This document shows, in pieces, positions 6,927 through 15,748 of a DNA stretch of 64,000 nt; positions within the stretch are counted from its first letter, which is position 1, and every line of letters begins with the position of its first letter. The stretch comes from Pseudomonas syringae CC1557 (GTDB taxonomy: Bacteria; Pseudomonadota; Gammaproteobacteria; Pseudomonadales; Pseudomonadaceae). The stretch lies in NCBI RefSeq assembly GCF_000452705.1, contig NZ_CP007014.1, positions 4,928,501-4,992,500 on the forward strand, read 5' to 3'. The notes beneath the pieces were generated by a model. It searched no databases. It was not told where the DNA came from and saw only the letters and a list, made by a program, of their open reading frames with translations. The position numbers were made by a program, and so were the translations under genes.

Positions 6927-9002
6927 TCACACCTGCGACGCTGGCGGCATGGCCTGGAACGGCGCTTCCTTGTCGGTACGCTCCTGATTGCTCCAGGCGG
7001 CACGGCCGACCTTGATGGAGTAAAACAGGATACTGAACACCACGAACAGGAACAGCACGGTCAACCCGGCGTTGGTGTAGGCGTTGAAGATCACATGCTG
7101 CATCTGGTCCATGGTCTTGGCCGGGGCCAGAATCTGACCAGCATCTGCCGCAGCACTGTATTTCTTGGCCAGGGCCAGGAAGCCGACCGCAGGGTTGGCA
7201 TCGAACAGCTTGATCAGACCCGCCGTCACGGTGCAGATCAACAGCCAGGCGGCGGGCAGCATGGTCACCCACACGTAGCGCTGACGCTTCATCTTGATCA
7301 GCACAACGCTGGCCAGCATCAGGGCGATGCCGGCGAGCATCTGGTTGGAGATGCCGAACAATGGCCATAGGGTATTGATGCCGCCCAGCGGGTCGATCAC
7401 GCCCTGGTACAGCAGATAACCCCACAACGCCACGCAACCACCGGTGCCGATGGCGTTGGCAGTCCAGGATTCAGTCCGTTTCAAGGCTGGAACGAAGCTG
7501 CCCAGCAGGTCCTGAAGCATGAAGCGGCCGGCACGCGTACCGGCATCGACAGCGGTCAGGATAAACAGCGCCTCGAACAGAATCGCGAAGTGGTACCAGA
7601 ACGCCATGGTGTTCTCACCGGGCAGCGCCTGGTGGAGGATTTGTGCAATACCGACCGCCAGGGTCGGCGCACCACCGGCACGGGCCAGAATGGTGTTTTC
7701 ACCGATGTCCTTGGCCACTGCTGTCAGTTGATCAGGCGTAATGGCAAAGCCCCAGCTGGAAACCGTCTGCGCGACCGTCACCACGTCACTGCCAACCACG
7801 GCGGCCGGGCTGTTCATGGCGAAGTACACGCCTGGCTCGATAACCGATGCGGCAACCATCGCCATAATGGCCACGAACGATTCCATCAGCATGCCGCCGT
7901 AACCGATGTAACGCGCGTTCTTTTCGTTATCCAGCAGCTTGGGCGTGGTGCCCGAAGAGATCAGCGCATGGAAACCCGATACCGCACCGCACGCGATGGT
8001 AATGAACAGGAACGGGAACAGTGCGCCTTTCCAGACCGGGCCCGTGCCGTTGGTGAACTGCGTCAGGGCCGGCATTTTCAGCTCGGGAGCCAGAACCAGA
8101 ATACCGATCGCCAGGGCCAGAATGGTGCCGATTTTCAGGAAGGTCGACAGGTAGTCACGCGGCGCAAGCAGCAGCCAGACCGGCAGCATTGCCGCGACAA
8201 AACCGTAGCCCACCAGCATCCAGGTGATCTGGATGCCGGTGAAGGTGAACATCGGCCCCCAGGTCGGATCGGCGGCAACCGCGCCGCCTAACCAGATCGA
8301 ACCCAACAGCAGAATGACACCAACGATGGAAATTTCACCAATGCGGCCCGGGCGGATGTAGCGCATGTAAATGCCCATGAACATCGCAATCGGGATCGTC
8401 GCCATGACCGTGAACATGCCCCACGGGCTTTCAGCCAGGGCTTTGACGACGATCAGCGCCAGCACCGCCAGGATGATGATCATGATCAGGAAACAGCCGA
8501 ACAAGGCGATGGTGCCGGGAATGCGGCCCATTTCCTCGCGAACCATGTCGCCCAAAGAGCGACCGTCGCGACGCGTGGACAGGAACAGGATCATGAAGTC
8601 CTGCACTGCACCGGCCAGCACTACGCCGGCGATCAGCCACAGCGTACCGGGCAGATAGCCCATCTGCGCCGCCAGCACCGGACCAACCAGCGGACCGGCG
8701 CCTGCAATGGCTGCAAAGTGGTGACCGAACAGGATGTGTTTGTTGGTCGGTACGTAGTCCAGACCATCATTGTTGACCACCGCCGGTGTCGCGCGCTGCG
8801 GATCGAGCTGCATGACGTGAGTGGCGATGAAAAGACTGTAGTAACGGTAAGCAACCAGATAGATAGCCACCGCAGCGACCACTATCCACAAGGCGTTGAT
8901 CGCCTCTCCGCGACGCAAGGCCACGACCCCAAGAGCACATGCTCCGACAATTGCAACGATGAGCCACGGAACATGGCGCATCAGACTATTATTATTTTTC
9001 AT
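6927..9002 (-). CDS. cstA: CstA/BtsT-family pyruvate or peptide transporter
   Basis: This 691-aa polytopic inner-membrane protein is close to the length of E. coli CstA (701) and BtsT (716). About 16-18 hydrophobic segments are visible. Family signatures include the [20 protein letters not shown] stretch and [20 protein letters not shown] early on, [18 protein letters not shown], and [12 protein letters not shown] in the middle. The family is known to import pyruvate or peptides under carbon limitation. It is the first gene of a minus-strand unit with the YbdD/YjiX protein and a YjiA GTPase. No BtsS/BtsR two-component genes are adjacent. The start ATG lies in an A-rich stretch with a weak GGAA upstream. 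Confidence 0.92.
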   Translation of the reverse strand: MKNNNSLMRHVPWLIVAIVGACALGVVALRRGEAINALWIVVAAVAIYLVAYRYYSLFIATHVMQLDPQRATPAVVNNDGLDYVPTNKHILFGHHFAAIAGAGPLVGPVLAAQMGYLPGTLWLIAGVVLAGAVQDFMILFLSTRRDGRSLGDMVREEMGRIPGTIALFGCFLIMIIILAVLALIVVKALAESPWGMFTVMATIPIAMFMGIYMRYIRPGRIGEISIVGVILLLGSIWLGGAVAADPTWGPMFTFTGIQITWMLVGYGFVAAMLPVWLLLAPRDYLSTFLKIGTILALAIGILVLAPELKMPALTQFTNGTGPVWKGALFPFLFITIACGAVSGFHALISSGTTPKLLDNEKNARYIGYGGMLMESFVAIMAMVAASVIEPGVYFAMNSPAAVVGSDVVTVAQTVSSWGFAITPDQLTAVAKDIGENTILARAGGAPTLAVGIAQILHQALPGENTMAFWYHFAILFEALFILTAVDAGTRAGRFMLQDLLGSFVPALKRTESWTANAIGTGGCVALWGYLLYQGVIDPLGGINTLWPLFGISNQMLAGIALMLASVVLIKMKRQRYVWVTMLPAAWLLICTVTAGLIKLFDANPAVGFLALAKKYSAAADAGQILAPAKTMDQMQHVIFNAYTNAGLTVLFLFVVFSILFYSIKVGRAAWSNQERTDKEAPFQAMPPASQV

Positions 9003-9284
9003 TTTTTATTCCAGCAGAGTTGACTAGAAGGCAAGCAGCGAGAGTTTAGCGCCGCTTCAGCGAAAGACCACCCCCAACCATGGTCTAGGTCGAAATTTGA
9101 TCAAGTGCGGCAGATACCCGGCATAGAGGGCTGGAATAGCCGCTATAAAGGCTTCCCGGATCACAAAACGCGCATGTAGAACTGTTCTGTAAGCGCTTTC
9201 AGGTCTATCGTGCATGAACATCAACATGATCAGAAAACAACCTGTCCGCTGACACTGGTAGCGGTTAACAAGAGAGCTCACTCG

Positions 9285-9653
9285 ATGACCGACTCACACG
9301 AAGATCGACGTCGTTTCAAACGCATTGCCTTCGACGCCAGGACAAACCTCAAGCAAGGCGATCAAAGCTGGAAAGTGACACTGGTCGATCTGTCGTTGAA
9401 GGGCATGTTGATTGAGCGGCCAGAGCCGTGGACCGGCGATCCGGAGCAGCCATTTGATGTCGATATCGTTCTCAGCAACGAGACGCACGTGAAGATGGAT
9501 GTCGCGGTCACCCACGATAACAATCGGCAACTCGGATTCGTCTGCCGACACATTGACCTCGACTCGATCAGCCACCTGAGGCGGCTGGTCGAGCTGAACC
9601 TTGGCGATCAGGCAGAGCTGGATCGTGAGCTGGCGGCGCTTATAGAACTCTAG
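9285..9653 (+). CDS. PilZ domain protein
   Basis: This 122-aa protein is a single PilZ domain, a c-di-GMP-binding fold. The first ligand motif is RRRFKR (about residues 8-13) and the second is the expected D/N-x-S-x-x-G as DLSLKG (about 37-42). The rest is the beta-barrel, followed by a C-terminal helix (SHLRRLVELNLGDQAELDRE). Such stand-alone proteins act as c-di-GMP receptors in motility or biofilm control; the partner here is unknown. The ATG at 9285 is chosen because the upstream in-frame extension is not family-like. It is convergent with radA, with only 6 bp between the stop codons. Confidence 0.88.
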   Translation: MTDSHEDRRRFKRIAFDARTNLKQGDQSWKVTLVDLSLKGMLIERPEPWTGDPEQPFDVDIVLSNETHVKMDVAVTHDNNRQLGFVCRHIDLDSISHLRRLVELNLGDQAELDRELAALIEL

Positions 9654-9659
9654 GCACGC

Positions 9660-11027
9660 CTATTCAAACAGCGCATCGAGTGCCTGCTCCAGGCGCGTGA
9701 CGGCAATAATCTGCAAGCCGGGAGGCGCCTCTTTCGGCGCATTGCCTTTCGGCACGATGGCCCGTTTGAAGCCATGCTTGGCGGCTTCTTTCAGTCGCTC
9801 CTGACCGCTCGGCACCGGCCTGACCTCGCCGGACAGGCCGACTTCGCCGAATACCAGCAAGTCATGCGGCAACGGACGATTGCGCAGGCTGGACATGACC
9901 GCAGCCATCAGCGCCAGATCCGAGGCAGTTTCCAGCACCTTCACGCCGCCGACCACATTGAGAAACACGTCCTGATCGTGAGTCGGAATGCCGCCATGCC
10001 GGTGCAGTACCGCGAGGAGCATCGCCAGACGGTTCTGATCCAGGCCCAACGTCACCCGGCGCGGGTTGGACATGTGGCTGTCGTCCACCAGCGCCTGAAC
10101 TTCCACCAGCATGGGGCGCGTGCCTTCCCAGGTCGCCATGACCACACTGCCCGGCACCTCTTCCTGCGCACGGGTCAGGAAAATCGCCGAAGGGTTGGAG
10201 ACTTCCTTGAGCCCCTTGTCGGTCATGCCGAACACGCCCAGCTCGTTCACCGCGCCGAAGCGGTTCTTCACCGCTCGCAACAGACGCAGGCGCCCATCCG
10301 ACTCACCTTCAAAATACAGCACGGTATCGACCATGTGCTCCAGCACGCGTGGACCGGCCAGTGCGCCTTCCTTGGTGACATGGCCCACCAGGAAGATCGC
10401 CGTGCCGCTCTGTTTCGCGTAACGCACCAGCAACGCGGCGCTTTCGCGAACCTGCGACACGCCGCCCGGTGCCGACTGCAATTGTTCGGTGAAGATGGTC
10501 TGGATCGAGTCGATCACCATCACCTTGGGCCTCTCGACCTTGGCCGTGGCAATGATTGTCTCGATACAGGTTTCGGTCATGACCCGCAGTTTGTCCTGCG
10601 GCAATCCCAGGCGACGGGCGCGCATGGCAACCTGCTGCTGGGATTCCTCACCCGTGACATACAGGGCCGGCATGCGCTGGGCGATATTGCACAGCGTCTG
10701 CAACAGAATGGTCGACTTGCCGATGCCAGGATCACCGCCGATCAACACCACCGAGCCGTCCACCAGACCGCCGCCGAGCACACGATCCAGTTCGGCGGAA
10801 TTGGTGGAGAACCGCGGAATTTCTTCGACGCTGACTTCCGCCAGGGTCCTGATCTGCGCCTGTGAGCCGGTCCAGCCCGTGCGGCCGCTGGGCGGGGCGG
10901 CGGCACCGCTTTCAATCATGGTTTCGACCAGTGTGTTCCAGGCACCGCAATCAGCACACTGGCCCGCCCACTTGGGAAATGTCGCGCCGCACTCGGTGCA
11001 GCCGTACAAGCGTTTGGCCTTGGCCAT
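9660..11027 (-). CDS. radA: DNA repair protein RadA
   Basis: This 455-aa RecA-like branch-migration ATPase acts in recombinational repair. It has the N-terminal four-cysteine zinc finger (CTECG...CADCG, residues about 10-30), Walker A GGDPGIGKST near 100, Walker B VMVIDSIQT, the RadA-specific AVKNRFGAVNELG motif, and a C-terminal Lon-like domain (VGGVKVLETASDLA, FGEVGLSGEVRPV). The length is normal for the family. It is convergent with the PilZ gene and divergent from mscL. Confidence 0.97.
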   Translation of the reverse strand: MAKAKRLYGCTECGATFPKWAGQCADCGAWNTLVETMIESGAAAPPSGRTGWTGSQAQIRTLAEVSVEEIPRFSTNSAELDRVLGGGLVDGSVVLIGGDPGIGKSTILLQTLCNIAQRMPALYVTGEESQQQVAMRARRLGLPQDKLRVMTETCIETIIATAKVERPKVMVIDSIQTIFTEQLQSAPGGVSQVRESAALLVRYAKQSGTAIFLVGHVTKEGALAGPRVLEHMVDTVLYFEGESDGRLRLLRAVKNRFGAVNELGVFGMTDKGLKEVSNPSAIFLTRAQEEVPGSVVMATWEGTRPMLVEVQALVDDSHMSNPRRVTLGLDQNRLAMLLAVLHRHGGIPTHDQDVFLNVVGGVKVLETASDLALMAAVMSSLRNRPLPHDLLVFGEVGLSGEVRPVPSGQERLKEAAKHGFKRAIVPKGNAPKEAPPGLQIIAVTRLEQALDALFE

Positions 11028-11222
11028 GACAACCCCAGTCTTGAAAAACAGCCATGATAACGCAGGTGCAGCACTTGCTACCCGCTCAGCGAGCCACAGC
11101 TTTTGAAAACCGAATAAAACTTACGCAGACGTCCCCGGTCGATTGAAGGAGATCCGGGCGGCAAAGGCGCGGCCGGGCTACACTCCAATGAATCAATTTT
11201 ATCTGTAACAAGGAATTACCCC

Positions 11223-11669
11223 ATGAGCGTACTTAGCGAATTCAAGGCCTTCGCGGTCAAAGGTAACGTGGTCGATATGGCCGTCGGTATCATCATTGGC
11301 GCAGCGTTCGGCAAGATCGTTTCGTCGTTCGTCGGCGATATCATCATGCCTCCGTTGGGCCTGTTGATCGGTGGCGTGGACTTCAGTGACCTGGCCGTCA
11401 CGCTACGTCCTGCACAAGGCACGGCACCTGCGGTAATGCTGGCTTATGGCAAGTTCATCCAGACCGTTCTCGACTTCATCATCGTCGCATTCGCCATCTT
11501 CATGGGCGTCAAGGCCATCAACCGACTGAAACGCGAAGAGGCCAAGGCCCCTACCCTGCCGCCAACACCTTCCAAGCAGGAAGTGCTGCTGAGCGAGATT
11601 CGTGACCTGCTCAAGGAACAGAACAAGCCGGCAGAACCCATCACCGTGGACCCTGCCCGTCCGCTTTGA
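11223..11669 (+). CDS. mscL: Large-conductance mechanosensitive channel
   Basis: This 148-aa inner-membrane protein forms a pentameric safety valve that opens under hypo-osmotic stress. It begins [20 protein letters not shown], the conserved amphipathic N-helix. TM1 carries [17 protein letters not shown], a periplasmic loop follows, TM2 is about [19 protein letters not shown], and the charged C-terminal helix bundle contains [13 protein letters not shown] ribosome-binding AAGGA lies about 8 nt upstream. A palindromic intergenic repeat follows. Confidence 0.97.
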   Translation: MSVLSEFKAFAVKGNVVDMAVGIIIGAAFGKIVSSFVGDIIMPPLGLLIGGVDFSDLAVTLRPAQGTAPAVMLAYGKFIQTVLDFIIVAFAIFMGVKAINRLKREEAKAPTLPPTPSKQEVLLSEIRDLLKEQNKPAEPITVDPARPL

Positions 11670-11689
11670 TTGAATGGTGCAGATGCCTG

Positions 11690-11806
11690 TCGTTCCCGCG
11701 CTCCGTGTGAGGATGCAGTTCTAGACGCTCTGCGTCCGACTTTGGCGAACGGCGCAGAACAGTGACGCAGAACGTCACGAACTGCATGCCAACGCATTGG
11801 CACGAT
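11690..11806. repeat. Palindromic intergenic repeat, copy A
   Basis: This is a 117-bp copy of a repeat family seen several times in the window. It is built of nested small palindromes: GACGCTCTGCGTC, GTGACGCAGAACGTCAC, and outer arms ending in TGCAG and CTGCATGCCAACGC. It lies 3' of mscL, between convergent mscL and fpr. Confidence 0.7.
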
Positions 11807-11843
11807 AGCGGTCAGCTTAAGCCATGTCCTGCCGTAACGGCCG

Positions 11844-12620
11844 CTACCAATACGTCTCCACCGCCACCTGCCCCGGCTTGCGGGACAGGCTCAGGCGCAT
11901 GTCACGCTGCTTGAGCAGTGCGCGGGTGTCGTCGATCATCTGCGGGTTGCCGCACAGCATGACCCGCGAATGTTCCGGGGTCAGGGCAATGCCGGCGGCC
12001 AGCTCCAGCTCACCGTTGTCGATCAACTGCGTGATGCGACCATTGAGGGCGCCCGGGTGCTGTTCACGGGTGACTATCGGCAGAAACAGGAACTTGTGCG
12101 CGTACTCGGCCAGGTAATCACGCTGCATCAATTCGTTGATCAGCGGCTGATAAGCCAGCTCGCAGGATTCACGAACGCTGTACACCAGAATTACCCGCTC
12201 GAATTTCTCCCAAACCTCGAAATCCTGAAGGATCGACAGAAACGGCGCGACGCCCGTGCCTGTGGACAACAGCCAGAGGTCGTGGCCATCAACAAAACGG
12301 TCCAGCGTCAGGTAACCGAATGCCTGCTTCTCGACCATCAGGCTGTCGCCCTCGCGCAAGCGGCTCAACTCGCTGGTGAATTCACCACCTGGCACCACAA
12401 TGGAAAAGAACTCGAGAAACTCGTCGTGGGGCGAGGACACCATCGAATAGGCACGCCACACGGTTGTGCCATCAGCCTTGGTCACACCGAGTCTGGCGAA
12501 TTGCCCTGCACGAAATCGAAAACCGGGATCACGCGTGGCTCGCAGGGTAAACAGATTGGGGGTCAACGGCGTGACGCGTTGCAGCGTTTGCCGTGTGAAC
12601 TTGTCTTCGCTGACGGACAT
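11844..12620 (-). CDS. fpr: Ferredoxin-NADP+ reductase
   Basis: This 258-aa FAD enzyme exchanges electrons between NADPH and ferredoxin/flavodoxin in the cytoplasm. It shows the FAD motif RAYSMVSSP (RxYS), the NADP-binding GTGVAPFLSIL, and the C-terminal CGNPQMIDDTRALLKQR. The C-terminus ends VAVETYW, typical of the short Pseudomonas/Azotobacter subclass of bacterial FPRs. The ATG at 12618-12620 (MSVSEDKFTRQ) with GAGGCG upstream gives the standard 258 residues; a longer reading upstream is not family-like. No finR regulator gene is adjacent, unlike in some pseudomonads. Confidence 0.95.
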   Translation of the reverse strand: MSVSEDKFTRQTLQRVTPLTPNLFTLRATRDPGFRFRAGQFARLGVTKADGTTVWRAYSMVSSPHDEFLEFFSIVVPGGEFTSELSRLREGDSLMVEKQAFGYLTLDRFVDGHDLWLLSTGTGVAPFLSILQDFEVWEKFERVILVYSVRESCELAYQPLINELMQRDYLAEYAHKFLFLPIVTREQHPGALNGRITQLIDNGELELAAGIALTPEHSRVMLCGNPQMIDDTRALLKQRDMRLSLSRKPGQVAVETYW

Positions 12621-12974
12621 GATTCGCCTCAGGCTCCTGAACATGAAAAGCAGGCTGCCAGTGTCCCGCAAAGCAGGCTCGATAAACACCGGCTGTTTGT
12701 GTTGACTTGAAGTGCTTCGCGAGCGGCATGGGCAGAAACGCACACATCAGTTAGAGCATTTGGTTCTTGATGCGTGCAATCAACCGCTGAACGTAGATGC
12801 ACCACATTGCACAAACCGCTCTAGCTAGAGGCTTTGAGCCGTAGTACGTTTTCCAGTAAGAAAAGTGTCATCGCCATCCGTCAGGCCAAGCGGGCGGAGT
12901 CCAGATGGGCAGCATTTGTTTCCTAGACTAGAAAACACACAGCGGGGTACCGCTGTTCAGGGGACGGAGGCTAA
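12621..12974. other. Divergent promoter region between fpr and the small LuxR-type gene
   Basis: This 354-bp spacer carries no credible gene. It must hold the promoters of both divergent genes. No clear operator or riboswitch was recognised; CTAGACTAG (12925-12933) is a short palindrome about 40 bp before the LuxR-type gene. Confidence 0.4.
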
Positions 12975-13208
12975 ATGAACGCAATAGAAATCGAATTTGT
13001 ACAGCCGTCACCAGCAAGAAACCTGACACAGAGAGAGATAGAAGTACTCAAATGGTCCGCTGAAGGTAAAACGGCTGGCGACATCGCAATTATTCTTTGC
13101 ATCAAAGAGCGCACCATTCACTTCCACATTGCCAGCGCCATTCAAAAAATGGGCGTTTGCAACAAGACTGCCGCCGCTGTTCAGGCAGCATTGAGCGGGA
13201 TGTTCTGA
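12975..13208 (+). CDS. Small LuxR-type HTH protein (GerE domain only)
   Basis: This 77-aa protein consists of little more than a LuxR/GerE helix-turn-helix. LTQREIEVLKWSAEGKTAGD is followed by IAIILCIKERTIHFHIASAI and ends QKMGVCNKTAAAVQAALSGMF. The invariant Glu of REIEVLKW, the Gly of EGKT and the T-I-x-F-H recognition helix are present. There is no autoinducer-binding or receiver domain, so it cannot sense acyl-homoserine lactone itself. It may be a constitutive DNA-binding regulator or a competitor of full-length LuxR proteins. A GGAGG lies 8 nt before the ATG, so it is probably translated. It may be the remnant of a larger regulator, but the good start argues for a real small gene. Confidence 0.8.
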   Translation: MNAIEIEFVQPSPARNLTQREIEVLKWSAEGKTAGDIAIILCIKERTIHFHIASAIQKMGVCNKTAAAVQAALSGMF

Positions 13209-13271
13209 TAAAGCCGTAGTCAGACCGCAATCATGCAGATATCGAACGGAAAACGACGTAAAATCATCTGC

Positions 13272-13303
13272 TTTAGCGAGCCCGGTCTTAATCGGGCTCG
13301 TTG
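13272..13303 (+). terminator. Possible terminator after the small LuxR-type gene
   Basis: A stem AACGAGCCCG/CGGGCTCGTT-like hairpin (GCGAGCCCGGTC TTAA TCGGGCTCGT) lies 65 bp past the stop codon. It lacks a clear T run, so termination is uncertain. Confidence 0.35.
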
Positions 13304-13336
13304 ACATACCTTCGATTGCACAGAGTTCTCCCGCCA

Positions 13337-14461
13337 ATGCCCCTGCTCATCAGTCCCTTCGCTGAACTTGATCTCATTCGTCAACCCGAGCAACAGGATG
13401 AGCCGCTCCAGGCATTCGACGCCGCTGACGAGTACCTGCTCAGCCACGTCGCAGAGGTCGGTCTGAGCCTGCAAAGCCGGGTGCTGGTGCTCAACGACAG
13501 CTTTGGTGCGCTGGCGGCCAGTCTTGCCCGCCACGCCTCAGTGATCAGCAGCGGTGACTCGTTTCTGGCGGCGCAAGGGCTGGAAAAAAATCTTGTGCGC
13601 AATGGCATGGGCTATGACGCGGTACCGCTGATCCCGGCCAGCGAGCCATTGACCGGCCCCTTTGACTGGGTGCTGATTCGGGTGCCCAAGACACTGGCGC
13701 TGCTGGAAGAACAACTGATCCGCCTGCAAGGCCAACTGGCACCCCACGCTCGCGTGGTGGCCGCTGCCATGGTCAAACACCTGCCGCGCTCGGCCGGTGA
13801 CTTGCTGGAAGAATACGTGGGGCCGGTGCAGGCTTCGCTAGCCGTGAAAAAGGCGCGTTTGCTGTTCGTGACGCCGCAGGCCAAGGCACTGCGAACGTCA
13901 CCCTACCCGACTCGCTACACGCTTGATGAGCCGGCCATCGAACTGGTCAACCACGCTAACGTGTTCTGTCGTGAAGGGCTGGATATCGGCACTCGGGCAT
14001 TCCTGCCGTTCCTGCCCAGGAACCTCGGTACGGCAAGGGTGGCCGACCTGGGTTGCGGTAACGGTGTTCTTGCGATCGCCAGTGCTCTGGACAACCCACA
14101 GGCGCATTACACGCTGGTGGACGAATCGTTCATGGCCGTGCAGTCGGCGGCCGAAAACTGGCGAGCAGCCTTTGGTGAGCGCGACGTAGTGATGCGCGCG
14201 GCAGACGGGCTGGAGGGGCAGGAGCCTGACTCGCTGGACGTGGTGCTGTGCAACCCGCCTTTCCACCAGCAGCAGGTGGTCGGCGACTTCCTTGCCTGGC
14301 GGATGTTTCTCCAGGCGCGGGCAGCATTGGTCACCGGCGGTGCGTTGTACATCGTCGGCAATCGCCATCTGGGTTACCACACTAAGCTGTCGCGCCTGTT
14401 CCGTGGCGTCGAGCAAGTCGCGGCCACCCCCAAGTTCGTCATTCTGAAAGCCCGCAAGTGA
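13337..14461 (+). CDS. rlmG: 23S rRNA (guanine-1835-N2)-methyltransferase
   Basis: This 374-aa enzyme methylates G1835 of 23S rRNA using S-adenosylmethionine. It has the typical RlmG/RsmC two-module build: a degenerate N-terminal methyltransferase-like half and an active C-terminal half. The active half carries VADLGCGNGVLAIASALDN (SAM loop), the LVDESFMAVQSA acidic strand and the catalytic NPPF motif in VLCNPPFHQQQ. The ATG at 13337 gives the normal length; the frame extends upstream without a better start. It converges on the cio operon terminator. Confidence 0.93.
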   Translation: MPLLISPFAELDLIRQPEQQDEPLQAFDAADEYLLSHVAEVGLSLQSRVLVLNDSFGALAASLARHASVISSGDSFLAAQGLEKNLVRNGMGYDAVPLIPASEPLTGPFDWVLIRVPKTLALLEEQLIRLQGQLAPHARVVAAAMVKHLPRSAGDLLEEYVGPVQASLAVKKARLLFVTPQAKALRTSPYPTRYTLDEPAIELVNHANVFCREGLDIGTRAFLPFLPRNLGTARVADLGCGNGVLAIASALDNPQAHYTLVDESFMAVQSAAENWRAAFGERDVVMRAADGLEGQEPDSLDVVLCNPPFHQQQVVGDFLAWRMFLQARAALVTGGALYIVGNRHLGYHTKLSRLFRGVEQVAATPKFVILKARK

Positions 14462-14478
14462 CCCGCCGAGCAAAAAAA

Positions 14479-14510
14479 GACCCCCTTGCCACGCGAATGG
14501 CAAGGGGGTC
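14479..14510 (-). terminator. Terminator of the cio operon
   Basis: A 13-bp perfect stem (GACCCCCTTGCCA with TGGCAAGGGGGTC) is followed on the minus strand by seven T residues. It ends the cioA-cioB-DUF2474 transcript and may also slow rlmG transcription from the other side. Confidence 0.92.
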
Positions 14511-14548
14511 GCAAAACGTGTCCGGAGGACACGAACGGGAATTCAGTA

Positions 14549-14716
14549 TCAGTGAGTCGTCAGGCCCGCTGCGCTCATGAACATGCGCATCAGGCTGGCG
14601 ACGATGAACAGCGCAAACACGCTGCCTGCCCAGATCCCGACCAGCCAGGCCAGTCGTTGCCAGAGCGGCTTGCTGAGCGCCGGATCCGGGTCGTGCATGG
14701 AATTCTTGCCAGACAT
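14549..14716 (-). CDS. DUF2474 single-span peptide of the cio oxidase
   Basis: This 55-aa protein begins MSGKNSMHDPDPALSKPLWQ, followed by one membrane helix, LAWLVGIWAGSVFALFIVAS, and ends AAGLTTH. It matches the DUF2474 family, the counterpart of CydX/CbdX small subunits that stabilise bd-type oxidases. It lies 21 bp after cioB in the same orientation, with GGAG upstream of its ATG. A role as an accessory subunit of CioAB is inferred from position and topology. Confidence 0.85.
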   Translation of the reverse strand: MSGKNSMHDPDPALSKPLWQRLAWLVGIWAGSVFALFIVASLMRMFMSAAGLTTH

Positions 14717-14737
14717 CGTCATTCTCCTCGGTTCGGA

Positions 14738-15745
14738 CTAGTGATAACCGTCTTCGGCCGTTACCTTGCCGCGGAACACGTAGTAGCTCCAGAAGGTGTA
14801 GCCCAGGATGAACGGAATAATGAACAGCGTGCCGACCAGCATGAAGCCCTGGCTCTGCGGCGGTGCAGCAGCCTGCCAGATCGATACCGCAGGCGGGATG
14901 ATGTTCGGCCACAGGCTGATGCCCAGCCCGCTGTAACCCAGAAAAATCAGCAACAGGGTCAGCAGGAACGGGGTGTAGTGAGCATTGCGCGCCACGGCCT
15001 TGAACAGGCCGTACATGGTCACCAGCACCAGAATCGGTACCGGCATGAACCAGAACAGGTTCGGCATGCTGAACCAGCGATGCGCGATATCCGCGTGCGC
15101 CAGTGGGGTCCACAGGCTGACCACGCCCATGACCACAAGTACTGCCAGCGCCAGAGGGCGTGCCAGGTCGTGCATTGCCTTCTGCAGCGAGCCTTCAGTC
15201 TTCATGATCAGCCAGGTGCAGCCCAGCAGCGCATAGGCGACGATCAGGGCCAGACCGCAGAACATCGGAAACGGTGAGAGCCAGTCCAGCGAGCCACCGG
15301 CAAACTGGCGATCAACCACCGGAATGCCTTCAATGTAGGTACCCAATGCCACGCCTTGAAAGAAGGTTGCAGCCAGCGAACCACCGATGAACGCCTTGTC
15401 CCACCAGTGACGCTTCAGCTCGGTCGCCTTGAAGCGGAACTCGAACGCCACGCCACGAAAGATCAGGCCCATGAGCATGAACATCAGTGGCAGGTACAGC
15501 GCCGACAAGACCACCGAATAGGCCAGCGGGAACGCGCCGAACAGCGCCGCGCCACCCAGTACCAGCCAGGTTTCGTTGCCGTCCCAGACCGGAGCAACGG
15601 TGTTCATCATCACGTCACGGTCGGAACTGTCCTTCATGAACGGGAAGAGAATCCCGATGCCCAGATCGAAGCCATCCATCACCACGTACATCATGATGCC
15701 GAAGACAATGATGATGGCCCAGATAAGCGGAAGATCGATACCCAT
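14738..15745 (-). CDS. cioB: Cyanide-insensitive quinol oxidase subunit II
   Basis: This 335-aa, nine-helix inner-membrane protein is the CydB/CioB subunit of a bd-type oxidase. It begins MGIDLPLIWAIIIVFGIMMY and contains DGFDLGIGILFPF, APVWDGNETWLVLGGAALFG and FRGVAFEFRFK, all conserved in subunit II. It pairs with CioA to oxidise ubiquinol with oxygen, insensitive to cyanide. It starts 3 bp after the cioA stop codon. Confidence 0.95.
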   Translation of the reverse strand: MGIDLPLIWAIIIVFGIMMYVVMDGFDLGIGILFPFMKDSSDRDVMMNTVAPVWDGNETWLVLGGAALFGAFPLAYSVVLSALYLPLMFMLMGLIFRGVAFEFRFKATELKRHWWDKAFIGGSLAATFFQGVALGTYIEGIPVVDRQFAGGSLDWLSPFPMFCGLALIVAYALLGCTWLIMKTEGSLQKAMHDLARPLALAVLVVMGVVSLWTPLAHADIAHRWFSMPNLFWFMPVPILVLVTMYGLFKAVARNAHYTPFLLTLLLIFLGYSGLGISLWPNIIPPAVSIWQAAAPPQSQGFMLVGTLFIIPFILGYTFWSYYVFRGKVTAEDGYH

Positions 15746-15748
15746 GGC

